In this document: piece after piece, positions 8,822-18,766 of the stretch | Position numbering within the stretch: the first letter of the stretch is position 1 | How the letters are laid out: each line of letters starts with the position of its first letter | NCBI GenBank assembly: GCA_031253995.1 | Contig: JAIRVG010000019.1 | Coordinates: 1 to 64,000 of the forward strand | Direction of reading: 5' to 3' | Origin: Paucimonas sp. | Lineage (GTDB): Bacteria; Pseudomonadota; Gammaproteobacteria; Pseudomonadales; Pseudomonadaceae | DNA length: 64,000 bases | The notes under the pieces: model-generated | What the model was told of the DNA's origin: nothing | What the model saw: the letters and a program-made list of their open reading frames with translations, nothing else | Database searches by the model: none | Position numbers and translations under genes: made by a program

Positions 8822-10532
8822 GCCCGGCCTCCCGCTCCCGCAGTTGGCCGTCCTGCAGCACCAGGTGCAGGTCGGCATTGGCCAGGGTCGAAGGACGGTG
8901 GCTGACCAGGATGCGGGTCCGGTCGGCAAACAGTTGATCTATCGCGGCAATCACTTCTCGCTCCGTGTCTTCATCGACTTGTGAGGTGGCTTCATCCAGC
9001 ACCAGCAGCAGCGGATTCTGGAGCAATGCGCGGGCAATGGCGATACGTTGTTTCTGTCCGCCGGAAAGTTGCTGCCCACGCTCGCCCAGCGGGCTGTCCA
9101 GGCCCTCCGGCAAACTGGCGATCAAGCTGTCCAGTCGTGCCAGCCGCGCAACCTCGGCAATCGCTTCGCGACTGGCGTCCGGCACGCTGTAGGCAAGGTT
9201 GTCGGCCAGGCTGCCGCGGAACAGCACGATGTCCTGGCTGACCACCGCCACGCGCTGGCGCAAGGCCTGCAGGTCGAGTTCACGCAGGTCGACGCCACCC
9301 AGCAGGATCTGCCCGGCCTGGGGATCGTAGAAGCGTTGCAGCAGGTCGATCAGGGTCGACTTGCCGGCGCCGGACATGCCGCTCAGGGCTACCTTGCAGC
9401 CGTGAGGAATGTGCGCATCGACCTGCTGCAACAGCGGCGGCCGCCCCGGGTGGGCGAAGCACACGCCGTGCAGATGCAGGTCGCCACGCGCCGGCATCGG
9501 CGTCGCCTGCTGCGGGCTCTCCACTTCCGGCGCGACCCCGCGCAACTCCATGACCCGCCCCAGGCTGACACTCATGCGCTGCACCGCCACATACAGGCCG
9601 AGCAGGCTCTGCACCGGCCCCACCGCCATGCCCAGGTAGGTGGAAAAGGCGATCAGCGCCCCCAGTTGCCAGGTGCCCTGCACCACCCAGTAGCCGCCCA
9701 CCAGGAAGGCGCAGGCGCGAGACAGCGAGGTCAGCGTCCCGGGCACTGCCTGGGTGAAGAACTCGGTGACCTGCAGGCGCAGCAACTGGCTCATGTAGCC
9801 CTGTCCCAACCCGTCGAGACGCCGCGCCTCGCGCTGTTGCTGGCCGGCGGACTGGATGAACTTCATCGCCGGCAGGGTCTCCACCAGGAACGACGAGACA
9901 TCCGCCGAACGCTCGCGCAGTTGCCGTACCTCGCGCTCCACCTTGCGCCGCATCCAGCGCAGCCAGAGCACGTCCAGCGGGATCAGCAGCAGCGCCAGCA
10001 ACGACAGTTGCCACGACAGCATCAGCAGCATGCCCAGGGCGCAGACCAGCCCGATCACGCTGGACACCGCGGAGAACAGCGAGTCGACGGCGAAGCGCTG
10101 GATCTCGGCGACATCACCGTCCAGCCGCGACATCAGGTCGCCCAGGCGGCGCTGGCCGTAGAAACTCGGCGACAGCCGTTGCAGGTGGCGGTAGAGGGCA
10201 TCGCGAAGGGCAAAGAGAATGCGCCCGGACAGCCGCGTGTGCAGGTAGCGATTGAGGCCGGAGAGCAAGGTGCCGAGGATCCCGGCGAGAATCATCAGCC
10301 CGGCGATCAGCGCCAGCTTGGGAAAGTCCTTGGCCAGCAGGCCATCGTCGATCAGCAGCTTGGTCAGCCAGGGCTGCACCAGCACCAGCGCCGTGGCGCA
10401 CATCGACAGGCCGAGCAACCCGGCGATGGCCAGCCGGTGCGGGCGGATGAAGCCGTACAGCCAGTGCAGGGCATCCTGCACGGCGGGCCGGTCCTGATGC
10501 TCGATCAGGCGGCTGAGCAGACGCTGGATCAC
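8814..10532 (-). CDS. qhpF: ABC exporter, permease-ATPase fusion
   Basis: 572-aa half-transporter: an N-terminal six-helix membrane domain (hydrophobic from about residue 33), then an ATPase domain with Walker A GMSGAGKST near residue 385, signature LSGGQKQR near 486 and Walker B LLLVLDEAT. In QHNDH clusters this exporter (QhpF) is needed for the enzyme to form and is thought to move the crosslinked gamma subunit to the periplasm. Start is GTG at 10532, overlapping the regulator stop (GTGA). The frame stays open far upstream to 11600, but that part is a shadow of the regulator gene. Confidence 0.9.
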   Translation of the reverse strand: MIQRLLSRLIEHQDRPAVQDALHWLYGFIRPHRLAIAGLLGLSMCATALVLVQPWLTKLLIDDGLLAKDFPKLALIAGLMILAGILGTLLSGLNRYLHTRLSGRILFALRDALYRHLQRLSPSFYGQRRLGDLMSRLDGDVAEIQRFAVDSLFSAVSSVIGLVCALGMLLMLSWQLSLLALLLIPLDVLWLRWMRRKVEREVRQLRERSADVSSFLVETLPAMKFIQSAGQQQREARRLDGLGQGYMSQLLRLQVTEFFTQAVPGTLTSLSRACAFLVGGYWVVQGTWQLGALIAFSTYLGMAVGPVQSLLGLYVAVQRMSVSLGRVMELRGVAPEVESPQQATPMPARGDLHLHGVCFAHPGRPPLLQQVDAHIPHGCKVALSGMSGAGKSTLIDLLQRFYDPQAGQILLGGVDLRELDLQALRQRVAVVSQDIVLFRGSLADNLAYSVPDASREAIAEVARLARLDSLIASLPEGLDSPLGERGQQLSGGQKQRIAIARALLQNPLLLVLDEATSQVDEDTEREVIAAIDQLFADRTRILVSHRPSTLANADLHLVLQDGQLREREAGHV

Positions 10533-12430
10533 GGTGTCATCTGCTTGAGCTTGCGGTACAGCGTGGCGCGGCTGATGCCCAGGGCAGCGGCGGCGGCCGT
10601 GGCGTTGCCATGATGACGGTCGAGGGCCTGGCGGATCAGTTCCAGCTGGTTGTCCCGCAGGTTTTCCGCCTTCGCTTGCGGGGTGCCGCTGCGCAGTTCG
10701 TCCAGCAGGTCGTCCGGCAGATGGTCGAGGCCGAGGACCTGTTCGCCGTCCTCGCGCATCGCCAGGAGCAGGCGCAGGTTCATCTCCAGTTGGCGGATGT
10801 TGCCCGGCCAGTGATAGGCGCCGAACAGCTGCGCCAGCTCGTCGGACAGGCGCACGCCGTGGCCGCCGAGGCGGGCCAGCAGGCTGTCGATCAGCGCCGG
10901 CAGGTCGTCGCGCTCGCGCAGGGCCGGCAGGCGCACGCTGATGCCGTTGAGGCGGTAGTAGAGGTCTTCGCGGAATTGCTGGTCGGCCACTTGCTGCTTG
11001 AGGTCGCGGTGGGTGGCGCAGATCAGGGCGATATCCAGGTCCTGCTCCTGCGCCGCGCCCAGCGGCGCCACCTTGCGCTCCTGCAAGACCCTCAACAGCC
11101 GGGCCTGCAGGGCCAGCGGCATGTCGCCGACCTCGTCGAGGAACAGCGTGCCGCCATGGGCCTGCTGCAGGCGCCCGACCATGCCGCCACGGCGCGAACC
11201 GGTGAAGGCGCCCTCGCGGTAGCCGAACAGCTCCGACTCGATCAGGCCTTCGGGAATCGCCGCGCAGTTCACCGCGATGAACGGCTTGCCGGCACGGACA
11301 CTGTCCTGGTGCAGGGCGCGGGCCACCACTTCCTTGCCGCTGCCGGTTTCGCCCAGCAGCACCACCGGCAGCTCGCTGGCCAGGCCCTGGCGGGCCATGC
11401 GCAGGGTGCGGGCGAAACGGCTGTTGCCGGCGCCGAGGGTTTCCAGCGAGGGCGTGGTGGAGGCTGGCGGGGTGCGGCTGAGGGTGGCCGGGACCGACAC
11501 CGCCAGGGAGCGTTGCGGCAGGTGCAGGGCCTTGTAGTGGAAGGCGCCCTTGGCGGTCTCGACACTGTCGACCTGGCCCGCTTGCAGGCGCGCCAGCCAC
11601 TGCTCGACGCGCAGGCCCAGCAGGCTGTCGCAGCGCTGGCCGACCAGGCTGGTGCGGTCGCTGCGCAGCAGCTGGCAGGCCTGGTTGCTGGCGGCGAGGA
11701 TGCGTCCGTCCAGGCTCACGGCCAGCAGGCCCTGCCAGCAGGAATCGAGGTACTGCCGGCGGCTGTGGAATGCCAGGACGATCTGCTCGGGGAAGCTGTT
11801 GCAGAACAGCCGGCTCTCGATCTGCATCACCGCCAGCGCCAGCAGCGCGGTGCGGTCATGCAGGCGGCCGAGGGGGCCCTGGCGGGTCAGGTCGAGGACG
11901 CCGAACAGTTCGCCCTGCGGGCAGTGGATCGGCACCGAGGTGCAGGAGAAATCGCTGAGCCGTTCGAGGAAATGTTCGCCGCAGTCGATCTGCACCGTGC
12001 GCGCTTCCACCAGCGCGGTGCCCAGGGCATTGGTGCCGCGGCTCGCCTCGCTCCAGCAGGTGCCGGGGGCGATATCGCCGAGGCCGCGCTGCCTGAGCAC
12101 GCCGGACTCGCCCTGGATGGCGAGGATGGTGGCGTCGGCGTTGGCGAGGATGATCAGGCTGTCCTGGCCCTGGCGGGCGCCCAGGTAGTCGAGTTCGGCA
12201 CTGGCGGCGTCCAGCAGCGGACGGTTGCTGGACAGCAGCAGGTCGAGGCTGGCGGCGGAGGTCAGGGCGACTTCCTGGCCGGCGTTACCGGTCACCCCAT
12301 GGCCGAGGCTGCGGCGCCAGGAGGCATCGATTTCGGCACGCAGGAAACCGTCGGGCAACTGGCCTTCGACAGACAGGCGTTCGCGGGCAAGGCGGGGGTT
12401 CGAGGTCGGGGCTGTTTTTATTGTGCTCAT
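10529..12430 (-). CDS. Sigma-54-dependent activator, AcoR type
   Basis: 633-aa enhancer-binding protein. An N-terminal GAF-like sensor region (about 75-210) and a second sensor segment (about 215-300) precede a sigma-54 AAA+ domain with Walker A GETGSGKE (360-367), the sigma-54 contact loop as GAFTGS (407-412, last residue Ser instead of the usual Ala) and Walker [12 protein letters not shown] (426-436). A Fis-type helix-turn-helix ends the protein ([13 protein letters not shown]). Translationally coupled to qhpF. Because both sigma-54-type promoters flanking the qhp/ALDH intergenic region need such an activator, it is the likely amine-responsive regulator (inference). ATG 12430 was chosen; the frame upstream of it overlaps the next gene and has no domain. 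Confidence 0.88.
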   Translation of the reverse strand: MSTIKTAPTSNPRLARERLSVEGQLPDGFLRAEIDASWRRSLGHGVTGNAGQEVALTSAASLDLLLSSNRPLLDAASAELDYLGARQGQDSLIILANADATILAIQGESGVLRQRGLGDIAPGTCWSEASRGTNALGTALVEARTVQIDCGEHFLERLSDFSCTSVPIHCPQGELFGVLDLTRQGPLGRLHDRTALLALAVMQIESRLFCNSFPEQIVLAFHSRRQYLDSCWQGLLAVSLDGRILAASNQACQLLRSDRTSLVGQRCDSLLGLRVEQWLARLQAGQVDSVETAKGAFHYKALHLPQRSLAVSVPATLSRTPPASTTPSLETLGAGNSRFARTLRMARQGLASELPVVLLGETGSGKEVVARALHQDSVRAGKPFIAVNCAAIPEGLIESELFGYREGAFTGSRRGGMVGRLQQAHGGTLFLDEVGDMPLALQARLLRVLQERKVAPLGAAQEQDLDIALICATHRDLKQQVADQQFREDLYYRLNGISVRLPALRERDDLPALIDSLLARLGGHGVRLSDELAQLFGAYHWPGNIRQLEMNLRLLLAMREDGEQVLGLDHLPDDLLDELRSGTPQAKAENLRDNQLELIRQALDRHHGNATAAAAALGISRATLYRKLKQMTP

Positions 12431-12516
12431 CGGCGGCTCCGGATCGGTTATCCGATACAAGCAAGACCTGCGCCAGAATCCGTTGGGGAGGGTTCCGTGT
12501 AGCGAGTATAACGCTG

Positions 12517-15222
12517 TTACAAAAGCCCCAGCGACTTGGCCCGCGCCACCGCCTGGGTGCGCCGCTCCACCCCGAGCTTGCTGTTGATATGGCTGGCGTG
12601 GGTCTTCACGGTATGCAGGGAAATGAACAACTGTTCGCTGATTTCCTGATTCGAGCAGCCCTGGGCAATCAGCTTGAGCACCGCATGCTCGCGCACGCTG
12701 AGGGTTTCCGCAGTGGCGCTTTCCTGAACAGGCAGCAACGCCAGCAGGCTGGCCTGGGTCGGGCTCGACGGCTGGGCCTGGAGCTGTTCGCGCAACCACT
12801 CGGGATGTTCCTTGAGCAGCCGCTGGAAGGGTTGCAACGCCCCACCCCGCGCGGCGTCGAGCGCCTGGGCGAGACGCTCGCGTGCTTGCGCCTGGTCGCC
12901 CTGCCCCAGGGCCACGCCGACCTGCTGGCACAAGGCATTCACGCACAGCAACTGCCCGCCGCTGGCCTGGCCACGGTTGACCAGCACCTGCAAACGCTGC
13001 CCGGCCTGGGCGGCGCGCCCCTGGGCCTGCTCCAGCAGCGCCTGCTGCAACTCGATATGCAACGGCAGCAACGGATGGAACTCCGGCGCCGCCGCAGCCT
13101 GCTGGCCGCCGTAGGTCTGGCTCAGGCGCAACAACCACGACTCGGCCAGGTCGTTGCGCCCCTGGGCCAGCCACAGCTCGCATTTCACCAGGGTGATCAT
13201 GGCCAGGTAGAAGATCGGCGGCACGTCCCAGATATGCATCAGCCGCTCGGCCTCGGCCAGCTCGGCGAAAGCCTCGGCGAAACGCCCTTCGCGCCCGTCC
13301 AGGGTGGCCAGGGCGCAATGGCCGATCAGCACGCTGATGTCACGGCAGGCGCGGGCCTCGATCAGGCCGGCGCGCAGGCGGCTGCGGCCGGCATCGGCCT
13401 GCAGGCGGCCCACCAGCAGATAGCCTTCGTAGAGCATCAGCCGCGCCCGCACCGCATACAGGCGCTGGGACGACAACCCTCGCAGGCGATGCAGCCCCTG
13501 GCGCACTTCGTCCATGGCCCGCAGCACCTCGCCACGGGCATGCAGCACCCGTGCACGGTCGTAATGGGCCAGGGCCTCGAACAGCGGGTTCCCAACCCGC
13601 TGCGCCAGCTCCAGGGCCTCGCGGTTCCAGCCGCGGGCACGCCAGAAATCGGCGTCGGCGATAGCCAGGTTGGACAGGGTCGACAGGCACATCAGGCGCT
13701 GTCCGTAACGCTTGTGCGGCAGGCTTTGCAGGGCCTGCTCGCAATACGAACGGGTGCGCTCGCGGTCGCCGCGGCCACGGGCGATGATCCCGCTCAACGC
13801 CAGCCACTGGGCCAGCATGGATTTCTGCGCGGTGGCCGACGGCGCCGGCAGGAAACGGCTGAGATGGCTGGCCAGCTCTTCTGCCGCATCCAGCTGGCAG
13901 GCCAGGCCCAGGGCCCAGCTGTACAGCACGATCAGCCGCGGCGTGCTGATCAGCAGGCTGTCGGGCAGGTCCATCTTCCAGCGCAGCAGCATGCCGACGT
14001 TCTGTTCGGCCAGCAGTTGTTCCTCGGAGAGGTTCTGCACCAGGTTGGCCGCCACGTCGAGGTGCCCGGCACGCAACGCCTGCTCCACCGCCTCGTCGAG
14101 CAGGCCCTGGCCATGGAACCAGCGACAGGCGCGCAGGTGCAGGCTCGACAGCGGCAGGCTGGCCTGGCGGGTGCGCAGCAGGTCGGAGAACAGGTGGTGA
14201 TAGCGGAACCAGTAGCCGTGCTCGTCCAGCGGTACGAGGAACACCTGGTGCGATTGCAGGAAACGCAGGATCTCGCTGCTATCGTGGCTTTCCCGCAGGG
14301 CATCGCAGAGGTCGGCGCAGAAGCGGTCCTGGCAGGCGGTGTCGTTGAGGAAGGCCTGCACCTCGGGCGGCAGGCAGTCGATGACTTCTTCCAGCAGGTA
14401 GTCGCGGATCAGCCCTTCGCCACCGTGCAGGGCCTGGGGCAAGGTGCTGTCGGCGCCGGACTCGATGGCCGCGAGCAGCCAGAAGCGCAGGCCGGCGACC
14501 CAGCCGTCGCTGCGCTGGACCAGGTTGTCCAGGGCCTGGCCGCGCAACGCCGAGGGATGCTGACCGAGCACGGCGAAGGATTCGTCGGGGGTCAGGCGCA
14601 GGTCCTGTTCGGTCAGCTCCAGCAACTGCCGCGACAGGCGCAGGCGCGCCAGGTGCCAGTCCGGGCGCAGGCGGCTGGTGACCAGCAGCACCAGCCCGGG
14701 CGGCAGGTGATTGAGGAAGAACTGCAGGCAGCGGTCGAGTACCGGGCCCTGGGCCAGGTGGTAGTCGTCGAGCACGAGGAGGATGGGGGCTGCGCCTTGC
14801 AGGTGCACCGCCAGTTCGTCGAGCAGGCCGTCGAGCCATTCCTCGAAGGCGAATGGCTGGTGGCGCTGGCGCATCTTCAGCAGGCCGAGGGCCTGGGCAC
14901 CAATGCTCGGGCAATGCTGCTGCAGGCCTTCGAGCAGGCGTTCGAGAAAACGCCCGGGGTCGGCATCGCGCTTGCTCAGGCCCAGCCACAGGCTGCGCCA
15001 CTGCGCCGGCAGGCCCTGGCAGAACTCCACCGCCAGGGAACTCTTGCCGAACCCGGCCGGGGCATTGACCAGCAACAGGCGACCGCCGAGCCCGGCCTGC
15101 AAACGCTGGCAAAGGCGCGCGCGCGGCACATGCCCCTCGGGCAGCGGTGGCCGGTAGAAGCGTCCTTCCAGCGCGGACACGGTCTGGCTGGTGAACCCTT
15201 GCGTGCTGGACAGGTCGGTCAT
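12517..15222 (-). CDS. LuxR-family regulator, MalT-type ATPase
   Basis: Large (901 aa) regulator with an N-terminal NTPase domain (Walker A APAGFGKS at 54-61, Walker B-like ILLVLDDYH), a long helical TPR-like middle, and a C-terminal LuxR helix-turn-helix of about 65 residues (LSVREHAVLKLIAQG, then ISLHTVKTHASHINSKL). This STAND/MalT architecture normally senses a small inducer. It is 87 bp upstream of the sigma-54 activator on the same strand and has the DUF1329/DUF1302 pair on its other side, so it may control either group. ATG 15222 is preceded by a weak AAAGAG site. Confidence 0.85.
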   Translation of the reverse strand: MTDLSSTQGFTSQTVSALEGRFYRPPLPEGHVPRARLCQRLQAGLGGRLLLVNAPAGFGKSSLAVEFCQGLPAQWRSLWLGLSKRDADPGRFLERLLEGLQQHCPSIGAQALGLLKMRQRHQPFAFEEWLDGLLDELAVHLQGAAPILLVLDDYHLAQGPVLDRCLQFFLNHLPPGLVLLVTSRLRPDWHLARLRLSRQLLELTEQDLRLTPDESFAVLGQHPSALRGQALDNLVQRSDGWVAGLRFWLLAAIESGADSTLPQALHGGEGLIRDYLLEEVIDCLPPEVQAFLNDTACQDRFCADLCDALRESHDSSEILRFLQSHQVFLVPLDEHGYWFRYHHLFSDLLRTRQASLPLSSLHLRACRWFHGQGLLDEAVEQALRAGHLDVAANLVQNLSEEQLLAEQNVGMLLRWKMDLPDSLLISTPRLIVLYSWALGLACQLDAAEELASHLSRFLPAPSATAQKSMLAQWLALSGIIARGRGDRERTRSYCEQALQSLPHKRYGQRLMCLSTLSNLAIADADFWRARGWNREALELAQRVGNPLFEALAHYDRARVLHARGEVLRAMDEVRQGLHRLRGLSSQRLYAVRARLMLYEGYLLVGRLQADAGRSRLRAGLIEARACRDISVLIGHCALATLDGREGRFAEAFAELAEAERLMHIWDVPPIFYLAMITLVKCELWLAQGRNDLAESWLLRLSQTYGGQQAAAAPEFHPLLPLHIELQQALLEQAQGRAAQAGQRLQVLVNRGQASGGQLLCVNALCQQVGVALGQGDQAQARERLAQALDAARGGALQPFQRLLKEHPEWLREQLQAQPSSPTQASLLALLPVQESATAETLSVREHAVLKLIAQGCSNQEISEQLFISLHTVKTHASHINSKLGVERRTQAVARAKSLGLL

Positions 15223-15435
15223 GGCCGGCTCTTTCCTGGGAAAATCTCGGCGACAGGGATTGCCGCAGACTAGCGGTTTAACCCGCACATTTGAAGGCGA
15301 TTGCCGCAGGTAAGCAAAAAAAGACTACAACAAGAAGCAACAAGACCAACATTGACGGGAGGCAATGGATGATGCGGCTGACGGCTTTATCCGAGGTGGC
15401 GAAGGGATTTTTCTGAGGGGGGGCTTGCCGGAAAT

Positions 15436-15465
15436 CAGAACGCCCCGGCAAGCCGGGGCGTTCTG
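15436..15465 (-). terminator. Terminator after DUF1302-DUF1329 operon
   Basis: Perfect 14-bp hairpin, CAGAACGCCCCGGC with a GCCGGGGCGTTCTG partner and almost no loop, 27 bp past the DUF1329 stop. The minus-strand sequence after it is moderately T-rich. Confidence 0.7.
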
Positions 15466-15491
15466 GGGGATCACACGGAGTAGCTCAGACT

Positions 15492-16862
15492 TTAACGCAC
15501 ACCCGTCTGACGCAGGGCGGCCGGCTGGAAGTCAGACTTGGACGCGGTGAAGCCGAAGTCGTAGGAGCTCTTCTCCTCGTTCTTCATGCCCAGCGCCAGG
15601 TAACGACCGGATTGCAGGTCATAGATGGCTTCCAGGGTGTACCACGGTACCTGGACGTTGTAGTAGTCCTGGGCGTGGGCCTCGGACACGCGCCACAGCT
15701 GGTTGCGACCGTCGTACTGGTCGATCACCGCGGCTTGCCAGGTGTCCTCGTCGATGTAGAAGTCACGCTTGGCGTAGATGTGGCGCTGGCCCGGTTTCAG
15801 GGTCGCCACCACGTGCCACACGCGGCGCAGTTCGTAACGGGTCAGGTCCTGGTTGATGTGGCCCGGCTTGATGATGTCGGCGTACTTCAGGGTTGGCGAG
15901 TCCAGCTTGTAGCTGTTGGAGGCGATGTACATCTCCTTCTTGCCTTCCAGCTTCCAGTCGTAGCGGTCCGGCGCGCCGTTGTACATGTCGAGGTTGTCGG
16001 AGGTACGCAGGCCGTCGGCCGCGGTACCCGGACCGTCGTAGGACACCTGCGGTGCCAGGCGCACGCGGCGCTGACCGGAGTTATAGACCCACGCCTTGCG
16101 CGGCTCCTTGACCTGGTCGAGGGTCTCGTGCACCAGCAGCACGGTACCGGCCAGGCGCGCCGGCGCGGTGACTTCCTGCTTGAAGTAGAACAGCACGTTA
16201 CCCGGATCCTTCGGATCGAAATCCTTCATCTGGTCGCGGAAGACGAACTGGTCCTTGAAGTACACCAGGCTGTAGCTGCCGTTCTGCAGCGGCGTGGCCT
16301 GGGTCACCAGGCGGGTCACGCTGCCACCGCGATAGCGGGTGATGTGGTTCCAGATAACCTCGACACCGCTTTTCGGAATCGGGAACGGCACGGCGACCTG
16401 GAAGTTGTTCAGGCCGTTGCCGCCTTCCACCAGGGTGGTCTCGGTGGCGTTCTTCTTGATCGCGGCGAAGACGTTGTCAGGCACGGTGGCGCCGCGGTGG
16501 GTCTTGTACACCGGGATCTTGAAGGTCTCGGGGTAGCGCTTGATCATCGCGACCTGGCCAGGGGACAGCTTGTCCTTGTACTGGTCGACGTTCTGCGCGG
16601 TGATGGTGAACAGTGGCTTGTCGGCCGCATACGGGTCGGCCAGGAAACCGCGGGCATCGACGGCGCCGGCGGTCTTCGACAGCGGCTCCCAGGCGCCGAT
16701 GGAACCGTCGGCGTTACCGGCCTTTTCCGCGCCCATCGGGGTCAGGCTGCTGCCCAGCTTGGCAGCTTCGTCGGCGGAGACCGCCGCCATCACGCTGGTC
16801 GCCAGCAGGGACAGGCCCAGTACGCCGGCTTTCAGCAAAGTCTTGGTGCTTTTCATGGTCAT
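15492..16862 (-). CDS. DUF1329 family exported protein
   Basis: 456 aa with a clear Sec signal peptide (LLKAGVLGLSLLATSVMAA), so periplasmic or envelope-located. Matches the DUF1329 family in length and in its conserved C-terminal half (IDEDTWQAAVIDQYDGRNQL and similar). In Pseudomonas this family is nearly always encoded with a DUF1302 protein; the LolB/LolA-like fold suggested for the family points to lipid or hydrophobic ligand handling at the envelope, but no reaction is established. ATG 16862 has AGGAAGAAG upstream; a second ATG at 16856 is possible. It is 23 bp after the DUF1302 gene. Confidence 0.85.
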   Translation of the reverse strand: MTMKSTKTLLKAGVLGLSLLATSVMAAVSADEAAKLGSSLTPMGAEKAGNADGSIGAWEPLSKTAGAVDARGFLADPYAADKPLFTITAQNVDQYKDKLSPGQVAMIKRYPETFKIPVYKTHRGATVPDNVFAAIKKNATETTLVEGGNGLNNFQVAVPFPIPKSGVEVIWNHITRYRGGSVTRLVTQATPLQNGSYSLVYFKDQFVFRDQMKDFDPKDPGNVLFYFKQEVTAPARLAGTVLLVHETLDQVKEPRKAWVYNSGQRRVRLAPQVSYDGPGTAADGLRTSDNLDMYNGAPDRYDWKLEGKKEMYIASNSYKLDSPTLKYADIIKPGHINQDLTRYELRRVWHVVATLKPGQRHIYAKRDFYIDEDTWQAAVIDQYDGRNQLWRVSEAHAQDYYNVQVPWYTLEAIYDLQSGRYLALGMKNEEKSSYDFGFTASKSDFQPAALRQTGVR

Positions 16863-16885
16863 GTTCTTCTTCCTGAATAATGCGC

Positions 16886-18766
16886 TTAGAAGTTCACGCC
16901 GAAGCTGAGGGCGACGAAGTCGCGGTCATCCACGGTGGTGTACTTGCCGTCGAAGAAGTTGGTGTACGACAGGCTGGCGGTGTAGGTGTTGAGGTAGTCG
17001 GCATCCAGGCCGAGGCTGACGGCCTTGCGGCCTTCCTCGAAGTTGCCGCCCGGGCCTGGCGAGTAGCCGTCGACGTCGTGGGACCAGGCCACGCTCGGCT
17101 TGAGGTTCACACCGGCAAACACGTTCGGGTAGTCCCAGATGGCGCGAGCGCGGTAACCCCAGGAGGTGCGGGTGGTGTAGCCATCGTCTTCACAGTTGCG
17201 ACTGAGGTTGGCAGAGGAAGCGCCATTGGCTGCGCCGGAGATGGTGTTGCTGTTCAGGACCACGCAGGTATTGCGGCCGGCAGTCGCAGGCAGCGGTCCA
17301 GGCCCGTACACCGGGTCACGGCCGTAACGCACCTTGCTGGAGCTTTCCAATCCACCGACGACGGTCATCCCGACCTCACCCACCACGGTCAGGCGGCTGG
17401 CCCCCATGACCTGGTCGAAGAAATGGGTGAACGTGGTTTGCAACTGGGTGACTTCCTTGCGGCGGTAGCCATGCAGGTCTTGCCCAGCTTGCCCCTTGAG
17501 CAGCGAGGCGTTGCCCAGGCCAAACTGCGGTGGCAAGGCAGTCACGCCGGCATAGAGGATATCGGTGGTATTCAATTGCACCGGTGCGTTGGGGCGATAG
17601 CTGATTTCACCGCTCCAGGCGGTACCGGTTGGCAGGCTGGTGGAGAAGCTCAGGCCATACAGCCGAATGTCCTCAGGATACTCGACGAAATACTTCGAGT
17701 TGCCCGCAACAATGATCGGTGCCGCCGTGCCCGCGCCCGCCGCAGCCGTGTAGGCGGCCTGCGAAGCCCCGGTTGCGCTGAAGATCGGCGCACGGCTGTG
17801 ATAGTTCATGGCATACAGGCCGAACTCGGTGTTCCACGGCTCGAACATGTAGCGCAGCGCCACGCCGAACTGGCCGCTGTCCCGCGCATCGCGGTCCGGA
17901 CCGCGGGCGACCTTGACGCCTTCCGCGTTGATGTCGATGCCCAGAGCCCGCAGGCGCGCCAGGTCCGTGGGCGCCAGGAAGCGACTGCTGGACAGCACGC
18001 GCAGGTTGTCGGAACAACCATCGGCGATCACGTCCGGCTGCGAGAAGAACGTACCGCAGTTATCCACTACGGTCTGGTCCCACTCCAGCTGGTAGAAGGC
18101 CTCGGCCGACAGGTTGTCGGTCAGGCTCTGGGAGATGTAGAACATGTTGACCGGGATCAGGCCTTCCTTGACCTCGGCACCCGGACGACGGAACGCGGAC
18201 ACGTCAATCGGGTTGATGGCGTTGATACCGCTGCCGATGAAGGTACTTTCACCCCAGCTCACCACCTGCTTGCCCAGACGGACCGAGCCTGGCTGATCGG
18301 CGATGGAGTAGTTGTGATAGACGAAGGCGTCGAGGATCTGCCCGCCGGAGGACTTGGCGCCTTCCTTGCGGTTGGAATCGCTGATGTCCTTGAACTCGCG
18401 GCTTTCGTCCTTCAGCTCGAAGTCGTACCAGTACTTGCCACGGACGAAGACGCCGGTGTCGCCGTACTTCAGTTCGAGGTCGTGGATGCCCTTGAAGATC
18501 TTCGAGAAGGTCTCACCGCGCTTGAAGTTCAGGTGACCATCGTCGGAGGTCTGCGACAGGCCCTTGCCACCGTTGTTCACCCCGATCAGGTTCTTGTTCG
18601 CTTTCTCAGTAGACCAGCTGGCACCAACCGACAGGGACGAGTCGAAGCTCCCCTCGATCTCCCCGATGTTGAAGCTGACCGCGAATGCAGGACTTGCAAG
18701 CGTAGAAGCGAGGCTGACGGCCAGGGGCAGTTTCGCCCGGCGCCAGAACAGATTTACTGATGTCAT
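16886..18766 (-). CDS. DUF1302 family outer-membrane-type protein
   Basis: 626 aa with a signal peptide (LPLAVSLASTLASPAFA). The mature chain is rich in alternating polar/hydrophobic strands and aromatic residues and ends in a typical outer-membrane C-terminal strand (VDDRDFVALSFGVNF, Phe last), so it is probably a beta-barrel. Length and partner gene fit DUF1302. GGAGTAGCGTCG precedes ATG 18766. The substrate is unknown; in this position it could export or import a hydrophobic compound together with the DUF1329 protein. Confidence 0.85.
   Translation of the reverse strand: MTSVNLFWRRAKLPLAVSLASTLASPAFAVSFNIGEIEGSFDSSLSVGASWSTEKANKNLIGVNNGGKGLSQTSDDGHLNFKRGETFSKIFKGIHDLELKYGDTGVFVRGKYWYDFELKDESREFKDISDSNRKEGAKSSGGQILDAFVYHNYSIADQPGSVRLGKQVVSWGESTFIGSGINAINPIDVSAFRRPGAEVKEGLIPVNMFYISQSLTDNLSAEAFYQLEWDQTVVDNCGTFFSQPDVIADGCSDNLRVLSSSRFLAPTDLARLRALGIDINAEGVKVARGPDRDARDSGQFGVALRYMFEPWNTEFGLYAMNYHSRAPIFSATGASQAAYTAAAGAGTAAPIIVAGNSKYFVEYPEDIRLYGLSFSTSLPTGTAWSGEISYRPNAPVQLNTTDILYAGVTALPPQFGLGNASLLKGQAGQDLHGYRRKEVTQLQTTFTHFFDQVMGASRLTVVGEVGMTVVGGLESSSKVRYGRDPVYGPGPLPATAGRNTCVVLNSNTISGAANGASSANLSRNCEDDGYTTRTSWGYRARAIWDYPNVFAGVNLKPSVAWSHDVDGYSPGPGGNFEEGRKAVSLGLDADYLNTYTASLSYTNFFDGKYTTVDDRDFVALSFGVNF

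Noticed and set aside
10533..11600. N-terminal extension of the qhpF frame
   Set aside because: The extension lies wholly inside the sigma-54 activator gene in another frame; GTG 10532 gives the correct transporter start.
12431..13318. N-terminal extension of the sigma-54 activator frame
   Set aside because: It runs into the LuxR regulator gene and has no domain; ATG 12430 begins the conserved protein.
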